Positions 27,759 through 35,387 of a stretch of DNA of 64,000 bases are shown here, piece after piece. The stretch covers positions 3,051,001 to 3,115,000 of the forward strand of contig NZ_CP108882.1 of the NCBI RefSeq assembly GCF_036347055.1, in the 5' to 3' direction. The position numbers and the translations under genes were made by a program. Below the pieces are notes generated by a model. That model had not been told where the DNA came from. It saw nothing but the letters and a program-made list of their open reading frames with translations, and searched no databases. The DNA is from Streptomyces sp. NBC_00820. Lineage in GTDB: Bacteria; Actinomycetota; Actinomycetes; Streptomycetales; Streptomycetaceae. Numbering within the stretch: the first letter of the stretch is position 1; each line of letters opens with the position of its first letter.

Positions 27759-28317
27759 GGCCACCCCCGATGTGCCCCGTGTACCCCGTGTGTGCCATGC
27801 GGTCCATGCCGTCCATGCCGTCCATGCGGACCGAGTGCCCCATGTCGCCCATGTGGTCCATGGTCCCCATGCGGTCCCCGTCGAGCGGGCCGGGCGCGAC
27901 CTCACGCAACTGCTGGGTCGGGCCGAGCTCGTCGACGGCCGCCCGGGTCGCCTCGAGCGGTGTCTTGTACGACGTGTAGTGGTCGACCATGCTCATCCAG
28001 GTGCCGTCCGCCCGGCGCATCAGGTGCAGCGGGTGGCCGTCGACGGTGATCTGCCACTCGTCCCCGGTCGCCCTCCGTCCCGTGACCGGCACCAGAAAGC
28101 CCTGGATGCGGCGCCCCCGGTAGGTCTCGTCGAAGGACCTGCCGCCCGGCCCGTGTGCCGGGGGAACCGGCCGCGAGGCGGCGACCACCGGGGCCAGCGC
28201 CAGCGCTGCGGCGGAGGCCAGCAGCCCCCGTGCCACCTCTCTCCGGGATGGTCTCCCCGTCCCCGTTGCGACCCCTTGTTCCGCGCCCACCACCACACCA
28301 CCGGCACCGACGGCCAT
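27742..28317 (-). CDS. melC1: Tyrosinase copper chaperone/caddie protein MelC1 with Met/His-rich tail
   Basis: 191 residues, longer than classical MelC1 (about 120-150). A twin-arginine signal ([20 protein letters not shown]) spans residues 23-48. The caddie core follows ([35 protein letters not shown]), with the conserved histidines and the Tyr region that sits in the tyrosinase active site. The last 45 residues are an unusual tail of Met, His, Asp and Gly ([20 protein letters not shown]...), typical in composition of Cu(I)-binding segments. GAGGAG precedes the ATG at 28317 by about 7 bases. It is first in the mel operon. Confidence 0.95.
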   Translation of the reverse strand: MAVGAGGVVVGAEQGVATGTGRPSRREVARGLLASAAALALAPVVAASRPVPPAHGPGGRSFDETYRGRRIQGFLVPVTGRRATGDEWQITVDGHPLHLMRRADGTWMSMVDHYTSYKTPLEATRAAVDELGPTQQLREVAPGPLDGDRMGTMDHMGDMGHSVRMDGMDGMDRMAHTGYTGHIGGGRGVRA

Positions 28318-28607
28318 CGCTCACTCCTCGTCCTGATTCCGATCTCCGTACCAGTAACCGACGGCAGGCACGCGGGGTCACCACCGGAGGTCCATACGGT
28401 GGTACGTGTACGAGGGTGGGGTACGGCCGTTCGAGCGGTTCGGCGCGGCGAGGAACACCCGGCGGCACGCCCCGTCCGGAAGGGCAGCTCGCGCGTCGCG
28501 GCCGAGACGTAGAGCTGCCCACGTACCGCGCCGGGGGCGGGAGCCCCGGGGGGGGAAGGGCCACCGTCGGCGCGGCACGCGGGCGTACGACTCCGGGGAG
28601 CGGTCCG
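28318..28607. other. Upstream region of the mel operon
   Basis: 290 bases with no gene seen. It should contain the melC1 promoter next to 28318 and the 3' end of the transcript of the secreted protein gene upstream (ends at 28608). Confidence 0.4.
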
Positions 28608-29123
28608 CTACAGGCCAGGGCCCGTGCCCAGGTCGGCGACCGGGACCGTCCGCAGGGCCGGGGCGAGGACGCCGAGTTCGGGGAGCTTGGGGTCCGGGAG
28701 GCCGAAGTTGTTCGGGTTGGGCGCGGTGAGCGGGGCGTCCACGGCCAGTCCGGGTGCGAGGGTGCGCAGGTCGGAGGCGTGGGCGTCGAAGCCGGCGTGG
28801 TCGAAGCCGTCGCCGAGCAGGTGCGGCAGGGGCGCCTGGAGATGCGCGCCGGGCAGTGCACCGGTCACCGGCATCTGGGGCAGGGTCCGGTCGGGCAGCA
28901 GCCGGCCGGTGACGTAGCGCGGGCCGTCGGGGGCGCCCGGCGTCAGCAGCGGCACCTCCAGGCCGAGCTTGGGCACCTCCATGCCGAGGGACTTGGAGAC
29001 GCCGTCCAGGGGCACGGGGACGGGGACCGAGCCGGCCGCCGCCGCGGGGGTGGCTGCCGCCCCGACGGCGGCGGCGACACCGGTGATGACGGCGGCAAGG
29101 GTTCGACGGGTGGTCGGCTTCAT
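28608..29123 (-). CDS. Secreted hypothetical protein, 171 aa
   Basis: Signal peptide residues 1-31 (MKPTTRRTLAAVITGVAAAV... ending AAAA). The mature part is rich in Pro, Leu and Gly with repeated PxLP-like units (EVPKLGLEVPLLTPG, LPEL, LQAPLPHLL) and no cysteines, suggesting an extended structural protein rather than an enzyme. ATG 29123 is chosen because a signal peptide begins there and AAGGGA lies about 10 bases upstream. It lies in a run of secreted-protein genes between two chaplins, so a surface role is likely. Confidence 0.75.
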   Translation of the reverse strand: MKPTTRRTLAAVITGVAAAVGAAATPAAAAGSVPVPVPLDGVSKSLGMEVPKLGLEVPLLTPGAPDGPRYVTGRLLPDRTLPQMPVTGALPGAHLQAPLPHLLGDGFDHAGFDAHASDLRTLAPGLAVDAPLTAPNPNNFGLPDPKLPELGVLAPALRTVPVADLGTGPGL

Positions 29124-29292
29124 GTCAGTACGGTCCCTTTCGGAATACGGGAGTTCGGGGTCCGTACCGGGTAACGAGCCGGAAAACGCCACCAGCGCAC
29201 AATTCACCCGGGGGCAGCAATAGTCGGCTCGTCATTCAACCCTTTACGACTCGCGCACGCCGGCCACCGGCCGCCGCCCGGGGGTCGGGGCA

Positions 29293-29796
29293 TCAGCCGC
29301 GCAGGCTGCGGGCGGGCAGGACGACGTGCGCGGCGGCGTGCAGGGTCTCCTCGGCGCCGGCGAAGGCGGCCAGGGCGGCGGGTTCGACGGCCTGGCCGGG
29401 CGCGCCCTCGGGCCAGGCACGGGTGGTGAAGACGAGGTAGGCGTAGCCGCGGGTGGCGACGGCGGCGAGCCACTCCGGCGGCGCGGTGGCCTGGGCGACC
29501 AGCTGGGGCATGTTGACGACGGCCTGGCCGGCCTCGACGAGCAGGGTGACAGGCAGGCTGGGCTTGGTGGTGCCGTCGACCAGTTGCCCGCCGACCGGCA
29601 GGCCGTTGACGGCGAGCAGCTGCCGGACCGCGGCCGCCGTGGCCTCGGGGCCGCCGGCCGCGTCCCCGAGGGAGTAGGCCAGCAGGTAGGGCATGTCGGT
29701 GCCGTCGGGGGCCTCGCCGCTCCAGGCCAGGACGACGAGGGTGCCGAGGTCCGCGGCGCGGACGGCGGGACGGGCTTCGCTTGAGGTTGAGGTCAC
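29293..29796 (-). CDS. DUF5949 family protein
   Basis: 167 residues, soluble, no signal peptide. The pattern DLGTLVVLAWSGEAPDGTD, PYLLAYSLGDAAGGPEA, LPVTLLVEAGQAVVNMP and PPEWLAAVATRGYAYLVFTT matches a Streptomyces family I recall as DUF5949, of unknown function. The GTG start at 29796 has AAGG about 7 bases upstream. It is the only clearly cytoplasmic product in this secreted-protein cluster. Confidence 0.75.
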   Translation of the reverse strand: MTSTSSEARPAVRAADLGTLVVLAWSGEAPDGTDMPYLLAYSLGDAAGGPEATAAAVRQLLAVNGLPVGGQLVDGTTKPSLPVTLLVEAGQAVVNMPQLVAQATAPPEWLAAVATRGYAYLVFTTRAWPEGAPGQAVEPAALAAFAGAEETLHAAAHVVLPARSLRG

Positions 29797-29961
29797 CGCG
29801 CGACCTTATCGACGGGCTGCCGCGCGGCCGGGCGGCTTCTCACCCTTCCGGACGAGTGCCCGGGGGCGCTCCACACGATCGAGCGAAGCGGTCCCGAAAA
29901 CGCCGCAGGCCGGTTCCGCGATGTGCGGTACCGGCCCCTTCTCCGGCGCGGAGGCAGGGTG

Positions 29962-30258
29962 TCAGCTCTGCAGGGGCAGGCCGCCGAGCAGCGGGTTGTG
30001 CTGGTTCAGGGCGGTGGTGGCGCCCTTGACCGTGCTGAGGACGGAGTCCTTGTTCTCGGTGTTGAGCGCGTCCGACTGGTGCTGGAGCGGCATCAGGTCA
30101 CCGACGGTGAGGGGGCCCGAGGCGAGCCGGTTGACGGCGCCGTTGAGGCTGGTGGGCGTCAGGTCGGCGGCGTTGGGGGTCGCTGCGAACGCGGGCGCGG
30201 CGACGCCGGCGAGGGCCACGGAACCGGCAACGACAGCGGCGGCCTTCAGGGACTTCAT
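29962..30258 (-). CDS. Small secreted protein, 98 aa
   Basis: Signal peptide residues 1-25 (MKSLKAAAVVAGSVALAGVA... ending AFA). The mature 70 residues have no cysteine and contain amphipathic helices (DLTPTSLNGAVNRLASGPLT, KDSVLSTVKGATTALNQH). The second of two consecutive ATGs (30258) has better spacing to AGAGGA. I do not recognise the family; short helical secreted proteins like this are common in Streptomyces. Confidence 0.75.
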   Translation of the reverse strand: MKSLKAAAVVAGSVALAGVAAPAFAATPNAADLTPTSLNGAVNRLASGPLTVGDLMPLQHQSDALNTENKDSVLSTVKGATTALNQHNPLLGGLPLQS

Positions 30259-30433
30259 CATGTTCCTCTCTTCGGCAACTCACGTCACCCCAGGGAATTC
30301 CGGACGCCGTGTCCAACGAGTGCCCGCCGGGCCGGAAACCCCGTACGGAGAAGACATATGAGATCCCCCGGAACGGGCAGGCCTCAGCCGTCGCGCCCGA
30401 CGGCACGACGGCTGAGGCGGGGCGGTACCGGTG

Positions 30434-31645
30434 TCAGCCCGTCGGCTGGAGCGCCGGCGCCGGAGGCAGGCTGGGCAGAGCCAGCGTCGGGGCCGGCAGC
30501 CCGCTGCCCAGGAGGGTCGAGGTCAGCAGGTCGACCAGGTTGCCGACCACGCCGGTGGCGGCCGACAGCACGTTGCCGAGGTCGGCGGTGACGGCCTTGA
30601 TCAGACCGTCGATCGCACTGGTCAGCTTGCCCAGCGCGTCATCGGTCAGGTCCCGCGCCAGGGGCGCCTTCAGAACGTCACCGGCCATCGCGACGTCACC
30701 GGCCTTCACGGCCACAGGCACTGCGGGCAGGAACGGCGCTGCGGGGAGGGTCGGGGCGGCCGGAGTGGCCGGAGTCGCAGGGACCGCCGGAGTGTTCGGA
30801 GTCGCCGGAGTCGCGAGCACCGCCGGAGTGGCCGCAGCGGCCGGAGTCGCAGGGACCGCCGGGGTGTTCGGCACGGCGGGGGCGCTCGGCACGGCCGCCG
30901 TGCTGGGCGTCGCGGGCGCGGCGGGAACCACCGGCGCACTCGGTACGGCGGGAGCGCTCGGCAGAGCGGGAGCGCTGGGCACGTCGGGAGCGCTCGGCGC
31001 GGCCGGGGTGCTCCCGACGGCCGGAGCGCTCGGCACCGCCGGGGCAGCGGGCTTGGCCACGTCGGTAGGCGCGGCCACGGCGCTCGGCACGGCCGCGGTG
31101 GTGGGAGTCGCCGCGGGAACCGCCGCGGGGACCGCCGCGGGGACCACCGTGGGTGTGGGGGCCACCGGCGCCGGCTCGGCCGCGTCCGTGGGGGCGTCCG
31201 CGGCGGCGTCCGGAACCGCGGGCATGGCGGCGGTGCTCGGCGTGGCCTGTGTGTCCGGCTCGGCCGCGGCGACGGGCGTCGCCGGGCTCGGCGGGAGTGC
31301 CACGGTGGTGGGCGTGGTCGTCACCGCCGGGGCCGGGGCCGTGGTGGCGATGCGGGTGATTGCGTCCTTCGCGGCGTCACCGAGCTTCTTGGCCTGGTCG
31401 GGGCTCAACCGGCCGTTCTGGAGGGAGGCGTTGAGCAGGTCGACCACGGGGGTGAGGACGGAGTTGGTGTCGGCCAGGGACTTGACCTGGGCGAGCAGGG
31501 AGGCCGCGCCGGGGGCGGGCCGGCGGGAGGCGGGGACGTGCTCCCGGGCCGATTCGGTGGCGAAGGCCGCGGGGCCGGTGACACCGGCCAGGAGGATTGC
31601 GGAGAGAGCGGTTGACGCCAGACGCCGCGCGGATGAACCACGCAT
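30434..31645 (-). CDS. Secreted Pro/Ala/Val-repeat protein, 403 aa
   Basis: Signal peptide residues 1-31 (ARRLASTALSAILLAGVTG... ending AFA). Two small helical segments flank a long repeat. The first (LLAQVKSLADTNSVLTPVVD) precedes about 190 residues built from VPSAPAVP, TPAVPAT and similar units. The second (LGKLTSAIDGLIKAVTADL) ends the protein. The repeat should form a stiff polyproline-like spacer, and no LPXTG or cysteine is present. AAAGGA precedes the ATG at 31645 by about 7 bases. The flanking helices resemble those of the small secreted protein at 29962, so the two may be distant relatives. Confidence 0.75.
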   Translation of the reverse strand: MRGSSARRLASTALSAILLAGVTGPAAFATESAREHVPASRRPAPGAASLLAQVKSLADTNSVLTPVVDLLNASLQNGRLSPDQAKKLGDAAKDAITRIATTAPAPAVTTTPTTVALPPSPATPVAAAEPDTQATPSTAAMPAVPDAAADAPTDAAEPAPVAPTPTVVPAAVPAAVPAATPTTAAVPSAVAAPTDVAKPAAPAVPSAPAVGSTPAAPSAPDVPSAPALPSAPAVPSAPVVPAAPATPSTAAVPSAPAVPNTPAVPATPAAAATPAVLATPATPNTPAVPATPATPAAPTLPAAPFLPAVPVAVKAGDVAMAGDVLKAPLARDLTDDALGKLTSAIDGLIKAVTADLGNVLSAATGVVGNLVDLLTSTLLGSGLPAPTLALPSLPPAPALQPTG

Positions 31646-31795
31646 GGGTGTTCCTTTCACAGTGGCAGGGGTGCCTGTCTTCACCGTTGGACCCGCCATT
31701 GCTTCACGCAACCGCTCGAACACCCGGCGTGAACCGTTCGAGGGAAAGGAAGCGGGAAGGAAGCAGAAAGGAGAACGGAAAGGAACCGGAACAAA

Positions 31796-31836
31796 CCGGC
31801 CGTCCACCCGCTGACGAAGCGCGGGTGGACGGCCGG
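31796..31836 (-). terminator. Terminator of the chaplin gene at 31858
   Basis: 16-bp perfect stem (arms 31796-31811 and 31821-31836, sequence gcgggtggacggccgg on one arm), 9-base loop, and TTTGTT on the minus strand after the stem. Confidence 0.88.
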
Positions 31837-31857
31837 CCGAAGGACTGCGACCCGACG

Positions 31858-32097
31858 TCAGTCGCTGGCGCAGGTGTTGCCGAACGCCGGGTTCAGCAGA
31901 CCGATGACGTCGATGGTGTCACCACAGACGTTGACCGGGACGTGGACCGGGACCTGGATGGCGTTGCCCGACAGCAGGCCCGGGGAGTGGGCGGCGAGGG
32001 CGCCCGCGCCGGAATCGGCGGAGGCCGCGCCGGCGGCGCCGGCGACGGCAGCGACAGCGGCGGAGGTCAGGACCAGACCCTTCGCGATACGCGACAT
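31858..32097 (-). CDS. chpF: Short chaplin (ChpF-like)
   Basis: 79 residues. Signal peptide residues 1-27 (MSRIAKGLVLTSAAVAAVAG... ending ASA), then one chaplin domain ([40 protein letters not shown]) ending CASD, with both cysteines. It should be secreted and join the amyloid sheath of aerial hyphae. AAGGAG lies 9 bases before the ATG. A long perfect inverted repeat sits directly upstream of the ribosome site. Position just before the polysaccharide operon matches chpF in S. coelicolor by my recollection. Confidence 0.93.
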   Translation of the reverse strand: MSRIAKGLVLTSAAVAAVAGAAGAASADSGAGALAAHSPGLLSGNAIQVPVHVPVNVCGDTIDVIGLLNPAFGNTCASD

Positions 32098-32118
32098 GGA
32101 GTGATGCTCCTTGGAATC

Positions 32119-32154
32119 GACACAACATCAGGGCGGGATGCCCGATGTTGTGTC
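32119..32154 (-). promoter_or_regulatory. Leader hairpin of the chpF-like gene
   Basis: Arms gacacaacatc (32119-32129) and gatgttgtgtc (32144-32154) pair perfectly. Inside, gggc/gccc pairs around the loop gggat, leaving only one bulged A. The hairpin ends 6 bases before the ribosome site, so it could be an RNA switch or an operator. Confidence 0.65.
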
Positions 32155-32310
32155 AACGCGCCATGCTTCAGACGGTTGTGCCGCCAATGGGGTGATGAGC
32201 GCCGAGCGGGCCTTCACATGTCCGACACACTTGCACTGTTTCTTCGCATAAGCCCGTTCGGTCACTAATGTTGCCGACCTCTTCCGCTCGCGCGAAAGGC
32301 ACCGCCGGTC

Positions 32311-32649
32311 ATGCGCAACTCCTCGGAACCGCCGTCACGTTCGGCGGTGGGCAGAGGCGGCGCGCGCGATCCGCGCGCGCTCTCCCTCAAGCGCCGTCGC
32401 ACGCCGGGAGCACGGAACGGCATCGCCTGTCCGGCGGACGACGTAGCGCGTTCCACGTCCATCGGACCGGAACGCGTACCGGCGCGGCGGATGTCCGCCT
32501 ACGCCATCCCGCTCGGCCACGGCCCGGAAGTGACCCATCTCGGCTCCGCCGCGCGAGGCGGTGGTGACCAGCCGGGCTTCCTGCTCGTTCCTCCGGGGGA
32601 CGCGGCGAGGGCCGGAGCGCTCGTCGCCGCCGTGGACGCCCGGCAGTGA
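32311..32649 (+). CDS. Doubtful small protein, 112 aa
   Basis: Open frame between the chaplin and the polysaccharide operon. Third-position GC is high and the last 50 residues (YAIPLGHGPEVTHLGSAARG, FLLVPPGDAARAGALVAAVD) look protein-like, while the first 60 are Arg/Ser-rich. There is an AAAGG about 10 bases upstream. No family is recognised. If it is not a gene, 32155-32703 holds only the operon promoter region. Confidence 0.35.
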   Translation: MRNSSEPPSRSAVGRGGARDPRALSLKRRRTPGARNGIACPADDVARSTSIGPERVPARRMSAYAIPLGHGPEVTHLGSAARGGGDQPGFLLVPPGDAARAGALVAAVDARQ

Positions 32650-32703
32650 GACGCGTTCCCGACAGCAGCCCCGAGCGCCCCCCGTGAGCGAGGTAACCCG
32701 CGA

Positions 32704-33936
32704 ATGCACCAGCCAGCCCCCGATCCCCGGCCACGGGTCCTGCATCTCGCGCAGCCCGTCGACGGCGGTGTCGCCCGGGTCGTACGGGACCTCGTGCGAG
32801 CCCAGATCGCGGCGGGCCTGCGGGTCACGGCCGGCTGCCCCGGCGGCGAACTCGCCGCGGAGCTGCGGGAGCTGGGCGCGGACGTACGGCACTGGCGGGC
32901 CGGCCGGTCGCCGGGTCCCGGTCTGCCCGGGGAGGTACGGCGGCTCGCGCGTCTGGTCGAGGAAGTGCGGCCCGAACTGGTGCACGCGCACAGCGCCAAG
33001 GCCGGACTTGCCGCCCGGCTCGCCGTACGCGGACGGGTCCCGACCGTGTTCCAGCCGCACGCGTGGTCGTTCGAGGCGGTCGGCGGGACCACCGCCGCGC
33101 TCGCCCTGCGCTGGGAACGGTGGGGGGCGCGCTGGGCGGACCGGGTGGTGTGCGTCAGCGAGGCGGAGCGCGCGACCGGCCTGCGCGCCGGGGTGCACGC
33201 CCCGTACACCGTCATCCCGAACGGCGTCGACCTCACCCGCTTCCGACCCGCGCCCGCCGGGGCCGACCGCGCCGCCCTCCTGCCGGACCCGGATCTGGAC
33301 TTGGACCCGAACGCGAACCCGGACCCGAACCCGGACCTGGACCCAGTCCAGAACCCCGACCCGGCGCGGCCGCTCGTCGTCTGCGTCGGGCGGTTGTGCC
33401 GGCAGAAGGGCCAGGACGTGCTGCTGCGGGCCTGGGACCAGGTCCTGCGGGCGGTGCCGGACGCGCGTCTGGTGCTGGTCGGCGACGGCCCCGACCGGGA
33501 GTCCCTGCGCCGACAGGCCGGTCCCGCCGTGCGGTTCACCGGTGCCGTCCCGGATCCGCTGCCCTGGTACCGCGCCGCCGACCTGGTGGTGCTGCCCTCG
33601 CGCTGGGAGGGCATGGCCCTCGCCCCGCTGGAGGCGATGGCCTGCGCGCGGCCGGTCGTCCTCAGCGATGTCGACGGCGCCCGCGAGAGCCTGCCGCCCG
33701 CCCTCGCGGCGCGCTGCCTGGTCCCGCCGGAGGACCCCTCGGCGCTGGCCGGGGCCGTCGCCGGACTGCTGTCCGACGCACCGCTGCGCGCGTCGCTCGG
33801 CGACCGGGGACGCCGGCACGTCCTGTCCACGCACGACGTACGGCACACCGCCGCAAGGGTCGCGGACCTGTACCGCGAACTCCTCGGCACCCGGCCGCCC
33901 GTGCCCTCCGAGTGCAGGGAGTCCATCCACTCGTGA
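32704..33936 (+). CDS. GT4 glycosyltransferase, first gene of the exopolysaccharide operon
   Basis: 410 residues, GT-B fold. The N-terminal domain begins PRVLHLAQPVDGGVARVVRD; the C-terminal donor domain has VCVGRLCRQKGQDVLL, the VLVGDGPDR strand and the SRWEGMALAPLEAMACARPV motif holding the Glu that binds the nucleotide sugar. Between the domains, residues 194-220 are an added run of Asp-Pro units (DPDLDLDPNANPDPNPD...) encoded by 6-base repeats, absent from ordinary GT4 enzymes. It transfers a sugar to a lipid-linked acceptor at the cytoplasmic membrane face. GAGG lies about 10 bases before the ATG. Confidence 0.88.
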   Translation: MHQPAPDPRPRVLHLAQPVDGGVARVVRDLVRAQIAAGLRVTAGCPGGELAAELRELGADVRHWRAGRSPGPGLPGEVRRLARLVEEVRPELVHAHSAKAGLAARLAVRGRVPTVFQPHAWSFEAVGGTTAALALRWERWGARWADRVVCVSEAERATGLRAGVHAPYTVIPNGVDLTRFRPAPAGADRAALLPDPDLDLDPNANPDPNPDLDPVQNPDPARPLVVCVGRLCRQKGQDVLLRAWDQVLRAVPDARLVLVGDGPDRESLRRQAGPAVRFTGAVPDPLPWYRAADLVVLPSRWEGMALAPLEAMACARPVVLSDVDGARESLPPALAARCLVPPEDPSALAGAVAGLLSDAPLRASLGDRGRRHVLSTHDVRHTAARVADLYRELLGTRPPVPSECRESIHS

Positions 33937-35384
33937 CCACGGAAAGCACCGCCCCCTCCCCCGGCGCGCCCGGCGCGCAGCCGTGGGACCCCGGGTTCCC
34001 GCCCGTCTCGCTCGCGCCGGCCCGCCCGGCCCGCGGCTTCCGGTTCCCGGTGCGGCGCCCGCCCGCGCGGCCCGCCTCACCGCTGCCGCTGCTCGCCGCC
34101 GACGCGGTGGCCGCGCTGGCGGGCGCGGTGGCCCTGGACGAGGCCGCGCGCGACCCGCTCCTGGTCGGCGTGCTCGTGTCCGCCGCGCTGCTGCTGCGCC
34201 CGCGCTCTGCACGGGCGGTGCCCGGTGCCCTCGACGGACTGCCCGGTGTCCTCGACGAACTGCCCGTCGTCTGCGGCCGGATCGCGGTCGTCTGGCTCGC
34301 CCTCGGCGCGCTCCTCGCCGCGTACGAGCCCGCCCGCGCGCTGTCCGCCCCGACCCTGCTGCTCGGCTGGGCGCTGCACGCGGCGGTTGCCTGCGCGGGC
34401 CGCGGCGCGGTGCGCCGGCGGCGCCGGGCCGCCCGGCTGCGGCGGCCGCGGACGGCGCTGGTCGTCGGCCCCGCCGCGACCGCGCAGCGGGTGGCGGCCG
34501 CGCTGCTGCGGGACCCGCGCTGCGGGGTGCGGCCAGTGGGCGTGGTCACGGACCACCCGGACGGCAGCGGCGGGCTGCCCGTGCTCATCACCGGCGAGCA
34601 GGTGGAACGGGCGCTCATCCAGAACGGGGTGCGGGCCGTGTTCACCGTCGATCCCGCCGTACGCACCGGGAGGGGTCCGCTGCTGCGGGCGCTGGCCGAG
34701 TCGGGCTGCGCGGTGTGGGAGGTCGACGCGGACTTCCCGGCGTTCGAGACGCGCGACCGGCTCGCCGGGTTCTCCGTCCGCCGTCTGGACCTGGGGACGC
34801 GGCGGCGCGGCAGCGCGGGCAAGCGGCTGCTGGACGTCATGGTGTCCGGGGTCCTGCTGGTGATGGTCAGCCCGCTGCTGCTGGTGTGCGCGGCGGTGCT
34901 CAGGCTGACCGACGGGCCCGGCGTCGTCTTCCGGCAGGAGCGCGTCGGCAAGGACGGACGTCCCTTCACGCTGCTGAAGTTCCGCACCCACCGCCCGGTC
35001 GACGAGCACGAGGCGGCGACCCGGTGGAGCGTGGCGGGCGAGCGGGAGATGGGCCGCTTCTGCCGCTTCCTGCGGCAGGCGTCGCTGGACGAGCTGCTCC
35101 AGCTGTGGAACGTCTTCCGGGGCGACATGAGCCTGGTCGGCCCGCGCCCCGAACGGCCGTATTTCGTGAGCCTGTTCAGTCAGGCCCATCCCGGCTACGC
35201 GGCCCGGCACCGCATGCGGACCGGCATCACAGGCCTCGCCCAGATCAACGGGCTGCGCGGTGACACCTCGATCGAGGACCGGGCCCGCTTCGACAACGCC
35301 TACATCGACAACTGGTCGCTGTGGCAGGACGTCTGCATCCTGCTGCGCACCGCGACCGCGCTCGTGCGGTCCACGGGGAGCTGA
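33933..35384 (+). CDS. Undecaprenyl-phosphate glycosyl-1-phosphate transferase (WbaP/ExoY type)
   Basis: 483 residues. The N-terminal half has four hydrophobic segments (LPLLAADAVAALAGAVALDE, LLVGVLVSAALLL and others) plus a Rossmann-like cytoplasmic part (ALVVGPAATAQRVAAALL). The C-terminal phosphoglycosyl transferase domain shows KRLLDVMVSG, FRQERVGKDGRPF, DELLQLWNV, DMSLVGPRPERP and GITGLAQINGLRGDT. It starts polymer synthesis by loading sugar-1-phosphate onto undecaprenyl phosphate. The GTG overlaps the previous stop (GTGA), so it is coupled to the GT4 gene. Confidence 0.93.
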   Translation: MTTESTAPSPGAPGAQPWDPGFPPVSLAPARPARGFRFPVRRPPARPASPLPLLAADAVAALAGAVALDEAARDPLLVGVLVSAALLLRPRSARAVPGALDGLPGVLDELPVVCGRIAVVWLALGALLAAYEPARALSAPTLLLGWALHAAVACAGRGAVRRRRRAARLRRPRTALVVGPAATAQRVAAALLRDPRCGVRPVGVVTDHPDGSGGLPVLITGEQVERALIQNGVRAVFTVDPAVRTGRGPLLRALAESGCAVWEVDADFPAFETRDRLAGFSVRRLDLGTRRRGSAGKRLLDVMVSGVLLVMVSPLLLVCAAVLRLTDGPGVVFRQERVGKDGRPFTLLKFRTHRPVDEHEAATRWSVAGEREMGRFCRFLRQASLDELLQLWNVFRGDMSLVGPRPERPYFVSLFSQAHPGYAARHRMRTGITGLAQINGLRGDTSIEDRARFDNAYIDNWSLWQDVCILLRTATALVRSTGS

Positions 35385-35387
35385 CCG

